A stretch of DNA of 11,637 nucleotides, taken from positions 1-11,637 of the forward strand of contig JAGXNR010000083.1 of the NCBI GenBank assembly GCA_019894875.1. The letters are read 5' to 3'. A model generated the notes under the pieces. It was not told where the DNA came from, ran no database searches, and saw only the letters and a list, made by a program, of their open reading frames with translations. The position numbers and the translations under genes are program-made. The DNA is from Promethearchaeota archaeon (GTDB lineage: Archaea > Asgardarchaeota > Lokiarchaeia > Sigynarchaeales > SOKP01). This document shows positions 1-7,935 of this stretch, one piece after another; within the stretch, counting starts at the first letter, position 1; the number at the start of each line of letters is the position of its first letter.

Positions 1-1073
1 TCTCTTACTCTTATCGACAAATTGGCACTTGCTATGAAGAAATAGATGATTATAATAAATCTCAAGATGTTATTTTAGAAGGGGTAGAATTCTTCTCAAA
101 CCTAGCAGCAGAACTAGAAGATAAAAACGAAAATTTAACGTTAGCTCAAATATATCAGATACTGAAAAACCTCTACCATATTTTAGCCGAAGAAGAAAAC
201 TATATTACTTTCTCTAAAAAAGAGGCTGGAGCCTACATTGATCTAGCTGAAACCATAGAAAAAAATTCTGAAAATTATCATAAGATAGCAAGATATTATC
301 GGGGTGCAGGATTATGCTATCAAGAAATTGAAAATAATTTAATTGAATGCGCTTCCTGTTTTGTGTTAGCTGGAAATTTTTCTGAGAAAATTGAAGATTA
401 TAGTCAGGCAGCTATGAACTTTTTCGATGGCGCTAATATATTCAAGGAATTGAATAATATGGATTTAGCATACAAACATTTTATAAAAGCAGGGGATAAT
501 TTTTGGAAAATAGGGAGTATCAATGAATCTACAGAAAGTTATTTAAATGCTTATGATATCGCTATTGAAGGACACTTAGAATTTGACAGATATGGTATCT
601 TCAATCAAATAATTAGGGGATTAAACAAAATAGCAAAAGAGGATTTAAAAAACAAGCAATTTTTTACAGCAGCAACTCTAATTTTGGAGAGTATAAAATT
701 TTATGAGCAACTTGATACCGCAAAAGATTTTCTCTTAAGGGAGATGGTTAATAATGTTTATCGCTATTATTATCGAGCAGCAAATCTAAAGAAAATTAGC
801 TCTTCTCATATCATACTTAGCTATGTGTTAGCTTCAATGTCATGCATTTTGAATGGTAAATTAGATAAAGCTTGGAAAGTTATATCGGAAATTGATTCAG
901 AAAGCAGCACTGTTAGAAAATACAAAGAAATAATTAAAATCATGATTAATCGAATATCCGAAGGAAATGAGGTTGTACTTAATGATTTTCCTTATAATTT
1001 AAGAAGAATAATTGAAAGTTCTGCAGAGATTTTGTTCCTTTTAAAATTATTTAAGGGTTTTACCATTAGGTAG
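1..1073 (+). CDS. TPR/SNAP-like alpha-helical repeat protein, 5'-truncated by window edge
   Basis: The reading frame is open from the first full codon at base 3 to the TAG at 1071-1073, so the gene begins outside the window; a GTG at 363 is an internal valine codon, not a convincing start. About 356 residues are visible. They form consecutive amphipathic helices with the A/G/Y-rich packing of TPR or alpha-SNAP solenoids, for example YHKIARYYRGAGLCYQEI (visible residue 92 on), followed by units containing AAMNFFDGANIFKEL and LAYKHFIKAGDNFWKIG. The last 100 or so residues are helical but less repeat-like. No catalytic motif, signal peptide or membrane segment is evident. Such solenoids act as protein-protein adaptors. 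SNAP-like proteins are frequent in Asgard genomes, where a trafficking role has been suggested but cannot be read from this sequence. A T-rich tract follows the stop. The fold call is fairly sure; the function is unknown. Confidence 0.75.
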   Translation, partial: SYSYRQIGTCYEEIDDYNKSQDVILEGVEFFSNLAAELEDKNENLTLAQIYQILKNLYHILAEEENYITFSKKEAGAYIDLAETIEKNSENYHKIARYYRGAGLCYQEIENNLIECASCFVLAGNFSEKIEDYSQAAMNFFDGANIFKELNNMDLAYKHFIKAGDNFWKIGSINESTESYLNAYDIAIEGHLEFDRYGIFNQIIRGLNKIAKEDLKNKQFFTAATLILESIKFYEQLDTAKDFLLREMVNNVYRYYYRAANLKKISSSHIILSYVLASMSCILNGKLDKAWKVISEIDSESSTVRKYKEIIKIMINRISEGNEVVLNDFPYNLRRIIESSAEILFLLKLFKGFTIR

Positions 1074-1082
1074 ATAATTCTC

Positions 1083-1096
1083 TTCTTTTTTCTTAA
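1083..1096 (+). terminator. T-rich tract after the TPR-like gene
   Basis: A pyrimidine run (CTTCTTTTTTCTT) begins about 10 bases after the TAG of the TPR-like gene. No strong GC stem precedes it. Archaeal transcription often ends at oligo-T tracts without a hairpin, so this is a plausible terminator. The call rests on base composition alone. Confidence 0.35.
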
Positions 1097-1254
1097 ATTG
1101 AAAACACTGAATTAAAGCATTATTAAATGAGATAGTTCCACTCTTTTTATGTATATAATACCTATAAATAATAAAAGTATAAATAACCGTTAAAATTAAA
1201 ATAATAATTTCCTTTTTGTTTTGTTATTTCTAATCTTTTTCAATCCAAGACCTA

Positions 1255-1941
1255 ATGATACTAGTTATGCCAAAATCAGAAAACACAATCATAAGCTTTG
1301 ATTTAGATAACACTTTAATAAATAATAGGAAAGGAATTGTTAGATCCTTCAATTATGCTTTAAAAAAATTTAATCTTCCTGAAGTTAGCAAATCTGTCAT
1401 TGAAGAAATGATAGGTCTTCCTTTAAATGATATGTTTGCAAAATTCACTGAATTGGATCCTTCAAAATTATCATACACCTTTCGAGAATATTACGTAGCT
1501 AAAGGAATTTACCAATCTAAACTGTTACCAGGAGTTAAAAATAAATTAAAGGAGTTAAGAGAGTTTGGTTTCCAGTTAGGCGTAATAACATCAAAAAAGC
1601 AGGAAATTGCTATTAAAATCGCAGAGTATTTGAAAATTGATGGATTTTTCGACTATATTTTAGGAGAATCTGATCGAGTAAAGAGTAAATTGGACCCAAA
1701 TCTAAAGTTAATTCTCTCTGAAGAATATCCAGGATCTAATATTATAATAATTGGAGATCATCCTAAAGATGCCCTACTTTCTAAAAATTTGAGTACTCCG
1801 TTTATTGGAGTATTAACTGGTTCTCACACTGAAAATTCGTTAAGAGAAGCTAGAGAAAATTCCGAACTAACTTTAATATTGAAAAGTGTAAAACAGATTA
1901 GTATTGGTATGATCCTTGCATTATTAATTAAAAACAGCTAA
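1255..1941 (+). CDS. HAD-superfamily hydrolase, phosphoglycolate phosphatase-like
   Basis: Probable Mg-dependent phosphatase of the haloacid dehalogenase superfamily. All four HAD motifs are visible: motif I FDLDNTL (Asp16 nucleophile, Asp18 acid/base), motif II VITSKK (Thr112), motif III Lys145 in SKLDP (Lys143 is an alternative) and motif IV GDHPKD (Asp168, Asp172). The stretch between motifs I and II, about residues 22-105 with GLPL at 54-57, matches the helical C1 cap of the PGP/GmhB-type subfamily, and 228 residues is the usual length. The substrate cannot be deduced. The ATG at 1255 gives MILVMPKS; the ATG at 1267 starts five residues later in a more typical position before motif I and is equally plausible, and neither has a clear Shine-Dalgarno. 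The gene is convergent with cdhE, 46 bases away, with no sign of a functional link. Confidence 0.85.
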   Translation: MILVMPKSENTIISFDLDNTLINNRKGIVRSFNYALKKFNLPEVSKSVIEEMIGLPLNDMFAKFTELDPSKLSYTFREYYVAKGIYQSKLLPGVKNKLKELREFGFQLGVITSKKQEIAIKIAEYLKIDGFFDYILGESDRVKSKLDPNLKLILSEEYPGSNIIIIGDHPKDALLSKNLSTPFIGVLTGSHTENSLREARENSELTLILKSVKQISIGMILALLIKNS

Positions 1942-1987
1942 GATAATAGACTCATATATAAAAAAGATAAAAGAAGAAAAGATTTAT

Positions 1988-3442
1988 TTACTTTTCCCAG
2001 GATTCATATTCTTTCATAAATTCATCTGGTTTCCATTGAGAATCCATAAATTTTGGAATTCCACTGCTATCTCGTGGTCCAACTACAACAAAAGCATCAG
2101 CTTCATCTTCCAACGCGCCACTTAAACGAGCAGCCATACCAGGAATAACAAGGACTCGATGTTTTACATTATCAAATACATTAAACTCTTTAACGGCTTC
2201 TGCAATTCCTCCAGCATTAAACTGACCACCTGCTACAGCACTTTCAATACCTATTCCCTCTGTATCAACAACCAAAAGCCAACAGTTCAGATTTGCTCCT
2301 TGCAAATCCTGCTCCACAGGGATCTTGGTCATACGATAATTACTCGTGACGAAAATTGGTGCCATCTCGTCGGGTTCTCCAATTTTATAAATTCCGGCAT
2401 CTACAGCAGGATAGATCCGCGGATCTGAGAATACACTTTGACGTAAAGTCATTAATGCCAGGAGCGCCCAAATATCCTCCTTTTTCTGACCTGTATGTAA
2501 GACAATTAAGCTGGTGCCAATTGATTCCATTATTGCTCCCATGATTATTTCTTGAAATTTATGTTCCCATATTTCTTTATCTTCCCCGATCTTCACTTGG
2601 CTCCAATATACAGCAGGAACCCCCATAACTGGCCATCCCGCGTTAATATCCTCTTTGTTAATAGCAGCGCTTCTTAATTGCATAATGTTATCGTAAGTTA
2701 CTGAAAGATTACCTGGACCGAAAAATGTGCCTGAATCTAGTACTATTTCCTTTACTCCTAACTTCTGTAATGTTGCGCTAATTGACATAAGCTCATCCAG
2801 ATCGTTTGAAAACACAGCGACGGGTAAATCATTCTTTACGGCAAATGTTCCTAATTGTTCCCAAGAATCTTTTGTTGCAGCATAGAGTAGTGGCTTTTTA
2901 CTTTTTATTGCTTCTGCAGTATATATCAAATTGTCAGTATTGAAGGTGCATAACATAATGGGTAAGTTTGAAAGCTCCCCTATTTTGCTAGCTGCTAGTT
3001 TAAATTGTTCCTTATCTCCCGATACGTTTCGTAAAGCAACACCATCTAAAGTAAGTACATCACCAATCCTCTCTAACTTAATGTCAGTAAGATACTTGAC
3101 AATTTCCTCTAAATCTGCATCATCATCTGCGATTTCAATGAATATCCCGGTTTGATTATAAAAAGTTAATTGATGTCTCAGTAACACTTCCTCACCGCCA
3201 ACAGTTAAAGCGCGATCACCTATTCCAATAACTACTGGTTTTTGAGGTGGAGTGATTAATTTTATAAGTTTATTTCGATTTTTTGCTTGTTTTGTATCTT
3301 GCATTATATGAGTACAATTCTGAACAATAACCTTTCTTTCTAGGATACCTGTCGCGAAAGCCATGCAGGTATCATATCCGCATTCTTTACAATTACTTTT
3401 ATCTAAAACAGCGTAAACTTCTAATGGACTTGGCCTCGGCAT
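1988..3442 (-). CDS. cdhE: Acetyl-CoA decarbonylase/synthase complex gamma subunit (corrinoid iron-sulfur protein, large subunit)
   Basis: CdhE, with CdhD, forms the corrinoid iron-sulfur protein that carries the methyl group between tetrahydro(methano/sarcina)pterin and acetyl-CoA synthase in the Wood-Ljungdahl pathway; it is cytoplasmic. The N-terminus has the diagnostic [4Fe-4S] motif with Cys18, Cys21, Cys26 and Cys43 (C-x2-C-x4-C-x16-C) after the typical PLEVYAVLDKSNCKECG opening. A TIM-barrel region follows, roughly residues 60-310, then a C-terminal corrinoid-binding region, roughly 330-470, with ESAVAGGQFNAGGIAE and VIPGMAARLSGALEDE. The 484 residues agree with family length. The ATG at 3442 has a GGAG eight bases upstream. 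No cdhA, B, C or D lies beside it, although these genes are often clustered with cdhE in methanogens. The family is confident; operation in the oxidative or reductive direction cannot be told. Confidence 0.96.
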   Translation of the reverse strand: MPRPSPLEVYAVLDKSNCKECGYDTCMAFATGILERKVIVQNCTHIMQDTKQAKNRNKLIKLITPPQKPVVIGIGDRALTVGGEEVLLRHQLTFYNQTGIFIEIADDDADLEEIVKYLTDIKLERIGDVLTLDGVALRNVSGDKEQFKLAASKIGELSNLPIMLCTFNTDNLIYTAEAIKSKKPLLYAATKDSWEQLGTFAVKNDLPVAVFSNDLDELMSISATLQKLGVKEIVLDSGTFFGPGNLSVTYDNIMQLRSAAINKEDINAGWPVMGVPAVYWSQVKIGEDKEIWEHKFQEIIMGAIMESIGTSLIVLHTGQKKEDIWALLALMTLRQSVFSDPRIYPAVDAGIYKIGEPDEMAPIFVTSNYRMTKIPVEQDLQGANLNCWLLVVDTEGIGIESAVAGGQFNAGGIAEAVKEFNVFDNVKHRVLVIPGMAARLSGALEDEADAFVVVGPRDSSGIPKFMDSQWKPDEFMKEYESWEK

Positions 3443-3450
3443 ATCATTTT

Positions 3451-3454
3451 CTCC
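3451..3454 (-). promoter_or_regulatory. Shine-Dalgarno site of cdhE
   Basis: On the minus strand GGAG sits eight bases before the ATG at 3442, in the context TTTGGAGAAAATGATATG. It supports this ATG over the out-of-frame ATG five bases upstream. It is one of the few clear Shine-Dalgarno sequences in the window. Confidence 0.6.
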
Positions 3455-3483
3455 AAATACTTAATTCTTGATATCTCTCTTTA

Positions 3484-3494
3484 GAATATTTTAA
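3484..3494 (-). promoter_or_regulatory. Possible TATA-type promoter of cdhE
   Basis: The minus strand reads TTAAAATATTC 42-52 bases before the cdhE ATG. With the usual archaeal spacing of about 25 bases from TATA box to start site, this would give a leader of about 20 bases containing the GGAG. The surroundings are so AT-rich that chance matches are common. Confidence 0.35.
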
Positions 3495-3631
3495 TGATTA
3501 GACTAATTGTAAATTTAATTAAAATGTTATTAAAGAGAAATTCTAATTGATAAATTTGAAGTTATTTGAAATTTTTAGGATTTAATTAATAAATTTTGTA
3601 TTTATACAAATTTAATATGAAATTTTTCACG

Positions 3632-3708
3632 TGTTCCTAAGAAAAGAAATAGAGAGGAATCCATAAGGGATTCTCGAATTAATTAGGACAAATTTCTCCA
3701 CCATGTGG
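3632..3708. other. Nested inverted repeats; candidate structured RNA or leader element
   Basis: An outer stem pairs TG-(T)-TCCTAA (3632-3640) with TTAGGACA (3683-3690): eight pairs with one bulged T. Inside it, GA-(G)-GAATCC (3654-3662) pairs with GGATTCTC (3668-3675): eight pairs with one bulged G, around the loop ATAAG. Just right of the outer stem, CCAC (3698-3701) pairs with GTGG (3705-3708) around a 3-base loop. Two nested eight-pair stems in a short intergenic block are more than expected from AT-rich drift. The strand is unknown: on the minus strand this lies about 190-270 bases before cdhE, on the plus strand about 280-360 bases before the orphan gene. It does not fold as a tRNA, and I do not recognise a known riboswitch or snoRNA motif. 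Confidence 0.4.
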
Positions 3709-3711
3709 CAT
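3679..3711 (-). other. Ten-codon micro-ORF (MPHGGEICPN) after a G-rich tract
   Basis: On the minus strand an ATG at 3711 opens a ten-codon frame ending with TAA at 3681-3679, in the leader direction of cdhE. Upstream is the G-rich complement of the C-rich island, containing GGGGAGGGGGG, which includes a GGAGG core but sits somewhat far from the ATG (about 9-12 bases). It could be a leader peptide, a decayed gene start or chance. Its ATG region overlaps the small CCAC/GTGG hairpin. Evidence for translation is weak. Confidence 0.12.
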
Positions 3712-3747
3712 AGTTAAAACCCCCCTCCCCATTATTGAATGGTTTGG
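3707..3747 (+). repeat. C-rich repeated motif, left copy
   Basis: This copy reads GGCA (3707-3710), nine bases, CCCCCCTCC (3720-3728), then AATGGTTTGG (3738-3747). The same order occurs at 8005-8042 with an identical nine-base C-rich core and nine of ten matching bases in the second block. In this copy CCATT (3729-3733) and AATGG (3738-3742) form a five-pair hairpin with loop ATTG. No comparable C run occurs elsewhere in the window's intergenic DNA. The two copies are direct repeats about 4.3 kb apart, flanking the 1225-residue orphan gene. The function is unknown. Confidence 0.55.
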
Positions 3748-3923
3748 TATAAATTTATAAGAAAATTTGTATAAAAAGTACGAAAAAAATTAAAATCCTA
3801 ATATCTTACATTCGACCAAGTTGTAGAATAAATCGAATAATAACATTACAAATTTAATTAATAATATCTATAAATAAACAAGGAAGAATAAGAAGTAATA
3901 AAATTAAATACAACAATACAGAA

Positions 3924-3931
3924 TTATAAAT
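3924..3931 (+). promoter_or_regulatory. Possible TATA box of the large orphan gene
   Basis: TTATAAAT lies 60-67 bases before the ATG at 3991, which would allow a leader of roughly 35 bases. It is the best TATA-like match in the 100 bases upstream, but the context is extremely AT-rich, so confidence is low. Confidence 0.3.
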
Positions 3932-3990
3932 AAAAGAATAAATAAGAGAAAAATTCTGATTAAACATTTTACATTTAAACTTAAAGATTC

Positions 3991-6900
3991 ATGCCTCTAA
4001 ATATAGATTTAACAGTTTTAAATCAATTATCTCAAGGAATGCTAGTGAACCAAATACAAAACATATTTGACAAGTTCTTATTTGATTTGATAGATTATCT
4101 TGAGTTAGAACCGAGTTATAAGAAAATTCAAATTACTTTAAGTGAAATATCAGTTAAAGAGCCTAAACCTTACATTCTCGATTCTTATGTTAAAAAAACA
4201 GTACAGGATGATTCTTTATTAATTGAATTGTCAAAGAATTATAAATTCCTACCATTTATTTTGTTAAGAGAAGCGTATTATTGTTTTATTCCCAAGGAGA
4301 TAGAAGATAGTGAAATTATTAAGATTTGTATAAACCAGATATTAGAAAATGATCTGATTAAATTAGATTATCATAATGAATGGAAACAATTAATTAGAAA
4401 TACTTTAGTTGACAGAGATTTTCTTCTATCTCAATTTGACAGATTACAAAACTTCTTCAACATCGAAGCAACAGAACCTTTTGATAACCCTGTCCAATTT
4501 TTTTTCAAGGATATTCGTGAAAATGCAACTTTGATAGGTAATAGAAACGTAGAGTATTTCTATGATATATTGTTTGAAAGGTATTCCTACAAAACTTCAA
4601 AATCTTTATTTAGTGAGGAAATAGTTGAAGTATTAAGAATAATTATGATTCTTTTCTACGAATACAAAAGATATCTGAGTTTAACTGATTATCAAACACT
4701 TCTGAAAGAACATCTTAAAAATAAAAAAATTAAAACAAATTTAAGTTTAAAAAAGTTTATAGAGAATTTACAATGGATTAATAAATGTACCTCAATTGCT
4801 CCATCATATAATAGAGATTATAATACACTCAATATACTTCCAATAAACTGCTCTTTAATGTTTAATCCCCTTATTGAAAAACACAAGATTAAGAAGATAT
4901 TAACAAACTTTCCATTTTATTCCTCTCCAAAAATTTCAGAAAATGGATTCATAACTGAAGTTTCGATGATTTTCCATCTTCCAAAAATTTACTTAAATGA
5001 TTTTGTAAAATTCATTCAAAAAATAGAATCAAATGGTTTTATAGTAAATAAGCAAATCTATGTAATGATAAATAACACAAATTTTCTAAACCTGAACTAT
5101 TTTCTACAATTTGCCAGCACTAAAGGAATTATCGATCCTAATATTAGGACCTATAAAGAGAAGTATGAACTTGAACATTGTATTGAATATCCTATTGTTT
5201 CTAAACTAAAAAAATTTTCGATGTTTGAGGTTATTCTTCTGGATCGTATAAGAAATGTATCGGTAACTGGGTTAACATTTGATAAAAGAATTGAAACATT
5301 AAATGCTATAAAAGACGATGTACGAAATCAAAAGAGAAGACAAGAGAACATTATTATAGATTTTAAAAATATGATTAATAAAGTAGTTAATTATAGAAAC
5401 GAATTTCTTCGATTCTTAACTAACAATCAAGACCAAGGTTTTTATTATATATTTGATAGACTAAATTCCATAATAATTTACTTAGATTTAATAGAAAGAG
5501 TTTTCCGAAATAATTCTCTAATTAAAAATGAATATCAATTAAAACAATGTTTAAAGGATAATTATTCTGTCAAGAACATTGAAGAAAATATCATTATTAA
5601 TGATAAGAATCTTCAAGAATGGATATTTCAAGATTTAATTCCAATATATTTCAAATCTAGGACGTTATATAAAGAAGAGATTGAGAAACTTAAATTATAT
5701 TACAGTGTGCTTGATTCTTGCTATAATCTAAAAATTATAAACCCGAAATCTATAATGAATCTTGTCAAAAATCCAGAATTAGTAAAAGAAGTTCATGAAA
5801 CGAAGGAAAAAAATCTTAAATTTATATTTAAGTCTGAGAAGTTATCAAAGATAACAAACCAGAAAATTGAATCGACTTTAGAGGAACTATTAAAGTCTAA
5901 TCCCCCAATAATTAAACCAATGTTGGTTAACACAATTTTTACTAGCACATTTGCTAAATATTATCCAATCCTTATTCTCAAGTATTCTCCTGAAACTCTT
6001 AAGAAATTAGCGAAGTTAAGAACTTATTTTCCAAGATTGATTATGAGCGACATAGAAGACTTAATTACAGAGGAGAAATTAATTTTTGTTTTAATATATA
6101 TTGTAAATATCAAGGAAAAAGGCCAATTCTTATCAATTCTACATATGTATTTTAAAGATGAGCTTGTTTCCTATAGACGTTACTACTGGAGAGGTATAGA
6201 GCGAATATCAAAATTATTGGAATTTAAAGATTTTTATGATTTTGAAAACCACCAATTTTTTTATACAAGAGATCTTTTTGATCAACTTTTTATTTTCACT
6301 AAACAAATTTTAGGAAACAAAATTTTCACTAGTTATAATAAGAATATTCCCTTATTTGAGTCTAAAATTTTCTGGTCAACTAGTCTAAACATGGATGCTC
6401 TCGTAAAATTAATAAAACTTAGACTTTCATTTCAAAACATTAATTTTAAATTGAGTATTCTAAATGATTTCATGTCATTTCGGGGGAACTTGAAAAGTTA
6501 TCTATTAACACAAGTAAAATTTCTTTCTATTAAATCTGCGGAATTTTTTAATCAGTATGTTAAATCAATAAAGTTTTTACCTGCATTCCGTAAGTTTGGA
6601 ATGGCACAATACCATCTTTATTTTCGTCCACATGATAATGTAGACCTAAAACTCATATTAACTAACTCATTTCAGAAAGTTGAATATCGGGCCAGTATAG
6701 AAGAAAATCAAGCAATTTATATTAAATATCTTTTCCCCTATAAAAAACCAAATAAAACATATTTAAATTGGTTAATAAAATCAAAAAAAGCAGTAAAGGA
6801 AAGTTGCTTATTTTATAAAAAAAAAGTGTTCACAGTAATCCATTTTGATCATAGTTTAAGTTCTAATGGATGGAATTATTCTTCAAATAGATTTAAAATT

Positions 6901-7668
6901 CATGTTCAGAATGTTTTATTTAATCCTAACTATCGGCAAGAAAATCCCAATTTGAGAGAGTTTAATCTTGAAGAATATCCTGAAGATATTATTTTTGGTC
7001 CATCTTCTCTTGAGTTCAACATGCTATCTCAGGTTTATAATTGGCAAGCATACGATATCAAATCCTATTTAGGATCCAAAAAACATTCAATAATAGATAA
7101 CATCACAAAACTCATTGAAAAAAATTTAATCTTTCCCTATATATCACTGAAAAATTTAGATTTTCAAGATAAGATTTCCCTAATATTACCTAACATTAAA
7201 GTCGAATTAAACAAAAAGATAATTGAAATTTTCAGTTTTTTTAATTTTTGCCGAATATATGAAATCGAAGGGGAACTTTTTATCTATGGATTAGAGGAAA
7301 TTGAAACGTTTGAAAATGGATTTTTAATTGAGATATGGTTCCCTAAATGTGAAATGGATGAATATCTTGACGTCTTTGATTTATTAACTCAGTATTTAGG
7401 AATTAAATATTATTTGATTTTGAGTGATTTAGTAAATGGAAAAACACTACTTAAATCAATTTTTGGTAATGCTAATTTTCTAAAAACATATAATCCTCTA
7501 ATTAACTTTAAGTGGAATGGAAAAGATAAGATTTGGATGAACCATAAACTCTTTAATGAAAAATTTGAATCAATTTATCCTGATTTATTTTTTGGTTTTA
7601 AAAAAGATAACAATAATAAAGATCAAAAATCACTACAAAAATCATTTGAGAAGCCAGAAACACCGTAA
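3991..7668 (+). CDS. Large orphan protein (1225 residues) with possible Lrp/AsnC-like winged-helix module near the C-terminus
   Basis: I do not recognise a named family. The ATG at 3991 is secure because a TAA ends the frame six bases upstream. The protein is rich in Lys, Asn, Ile, Phe and Tyr and mostly helical, with no signal peptide or clear membrane segment, so it is probably cytoplasmic. Residues about 431-475 (DKRIETLNAIKDDVRNQKRR onward) look like a coiled coil. Residues 1005-1055 resemble a winged helix, with a helix-turn-helix-like DIKSYLGSKKHSIIDNI (1022-1038) and a following LIEKNLI. Residues 1061-1100 (KISLILPN, then RIYEIEGELFIYG) resemble a ligand-sensing RAM-type beta-alpha-beta unit. 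A weaker winged-helix-like segment lies around 324-351. The tail from about 1205 is low complexity. This suggests a regulatory or sensory protein, but that is inference from sequence texture. The gene is monocistronic and flanked by the C-rich direct repeats. Confidence 0.85.
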   Translation: MPLNIDLTVLNQLSQGMLVNQIQNIFDKFLFDLIDYLELEPSYKKIQITLSEISVKEPKPYILDSYVKKTVQDDSLLIELSKNYKFLPFILLREAYYCFIPKEIEDSEIIKICINQILENDLIKLDYHNEWKQLIRNTLVDRDFLLSQFDRLQNFFNIEATEPFDNPVQFFFKDIRENATLIGNRNVEYFYDILFERYSYKTSKSLFSEEIVEVLRIIMILFYEYKRYLSLTDYQTLLKEHLKNKKIKTNLSLKKFIENLQWINKCTSIAPSYNRDYNTLNILPINCSLMFNPLIEKHKIKKILTNFPFYSSPKISENGFITEVSMIFHLPKIYLNDFVKFIQKIESNGFIVNKQIYVMINNTNFLNLNYFLQFASTKGIIDPNIRTYKEKYELEHCIEYPIVSKLKKFSMFEVILLDRIRNVSVTGLTFDKRIETLNAIKDDVRNQKRRQENIIIDFKNMINKVVNYRNEFLRFLTNNQDQGFYYIFDRLNSIIIYLDLIERVFRNNSLIKNEYQLKQCLKDNYSVKNIEENIIINDKNLQEWIFQDLIPIYFKSRTLYKEEIEKLKLYYSVLDSCYNLKIINPKSIMNLVKNPELVKEVHETKEKNLKFIFKSEKLSKITNQKIESTLEELLKSNPPIIKPMLVNTIFTSTFAKYYPILILKYSPETLKKLAKLRTYFPRLIMSDIEDLITEEKLIFVLIYIVNIKEKGQFLSILHMYFKDELVSYRRYYWRGIERISKLLEFKDFYDFENHQFFYTRDLFDQLFIFTKQILGNKIFTSYNKNIPLFESKIFWSTSLNMDALVKLIKLRLSFQNINFKLSILNDFMSFRGNLKSYLLTQVKFLSIKSAEFFNQYVKSIKFLPAFRKFGMAQYHLYFRPHDNVDLKLILTNSFQKVEYRASIEENQAIYIKYLFPYKKPNKTYLNWLIKSKKAVKESCLFYKKKVFTVIHFDHSLSSNGWNYSSNRFKIHVQNVLFNPNYRQENPNLREFNLEEYPEDIIFGPSSLEFNMLSQVYNWQAYDIKSYLGSKKHSIIDNITKLIEKNLIFPYISLKNLDFQDKISLILPNIKVELNKKIIEIFSFFNFCRIYEIEGELFIYGLEEIETFENGFLIEIWFPKCEMDEYLDVFDLLTQYLGIKYYLILSDLVNGKTLLKSIFGNANFLKTYNPLINFKWNGKDKIWMNHKLFNEKFESIYPDLFFGFKKDNNNKDQKSLQKSFEKPETP

Positions 7669-7726
7669 GCACATAATTGATATTTAGTTCCTACATTTAA
7701 AACGGCCATAAATATGATTATTATAA

Positions 7727-7734
7727 TTTTTTTT
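7727..7734 (+). terminator. Oligo-T tract, probable terminator of the large orphan gene
   Basis: A run of eight T lies about 60 bases past the TAA of the large orphan gene, with no GC stem before it. This is the usual form of intrinsic archaeal termination. A second T8 run lies further downstream at 8060-8067. Confidence 0.4.
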
Positions 7735-7935
7735 ACTTCTTATCACCAATAACCTCTGTCATTTTTCTTCAATAACTAAATCGGTCATAGAACGTATATA
7801 GTTCAGAATAAGATATACTTTTCCCTTATTGATATTCATGTCAATGAAAGTTCAAATGCTTTTTTCCCTATTTTAACATTTACGTCAAATTAAATTTATA
7901 GAATAGAACGCTTCTACTTATCGATCAAAGCTTTA

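Larger units (their letters stand above)
3443..3990. other. 548-base divergent intergenic region between cdhE and the large orphan gene
   Basis: No convincing protein gene is present on either strand. The region holds, from the cdhE side: the cdhE Shine-Dalgarno site and possible TATA box, an AT-rich stretch (about 3495-3625), a compact block of nested inverted repeats (3632-3708), the C-rich island with its small hairpin (3707-3747), another AT-rich, mostly featureless stretch, and a TATA-like TTATAAAT at 3924-3931. The block at 3632-3747 is visibly richer in G and C than either side, which in such an AT-rich genome is what a structured RNA or a protein-binding site would look like. Confidence 0.6.

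Noticed and set aside
2159..2544. Two overlapping plus-strand ORFs (89 and 62 codons) opposite cdhE
   Set aside because: They lie fully antisense to a confident cdhE, have no start signals and show no recognisable protein pattern.
2931..3155. Plus-strand 74-codon ORF opposite cdhE
   Set aside because: Antisense shadow of the cdhE TIM-barrel region; the Ser-rich translation is typical of reverse-frame reading.
3632..3690. tRNA gene in the GC-richer intergenic block
   Set aside because: A TTCGAGAATCC word on the minus strand hints at a T-loop, but the stems nest instead of forming a cloverleaf and there is no acceptor stem.
3720..3730. G-quadruplex on the minus strand
   Set aside because: Only two adjacent G runs (GGGG and GGGGGG) are present, with no further G3 runs nearby, so an ordinary intramolecular quadruplex is not supported.
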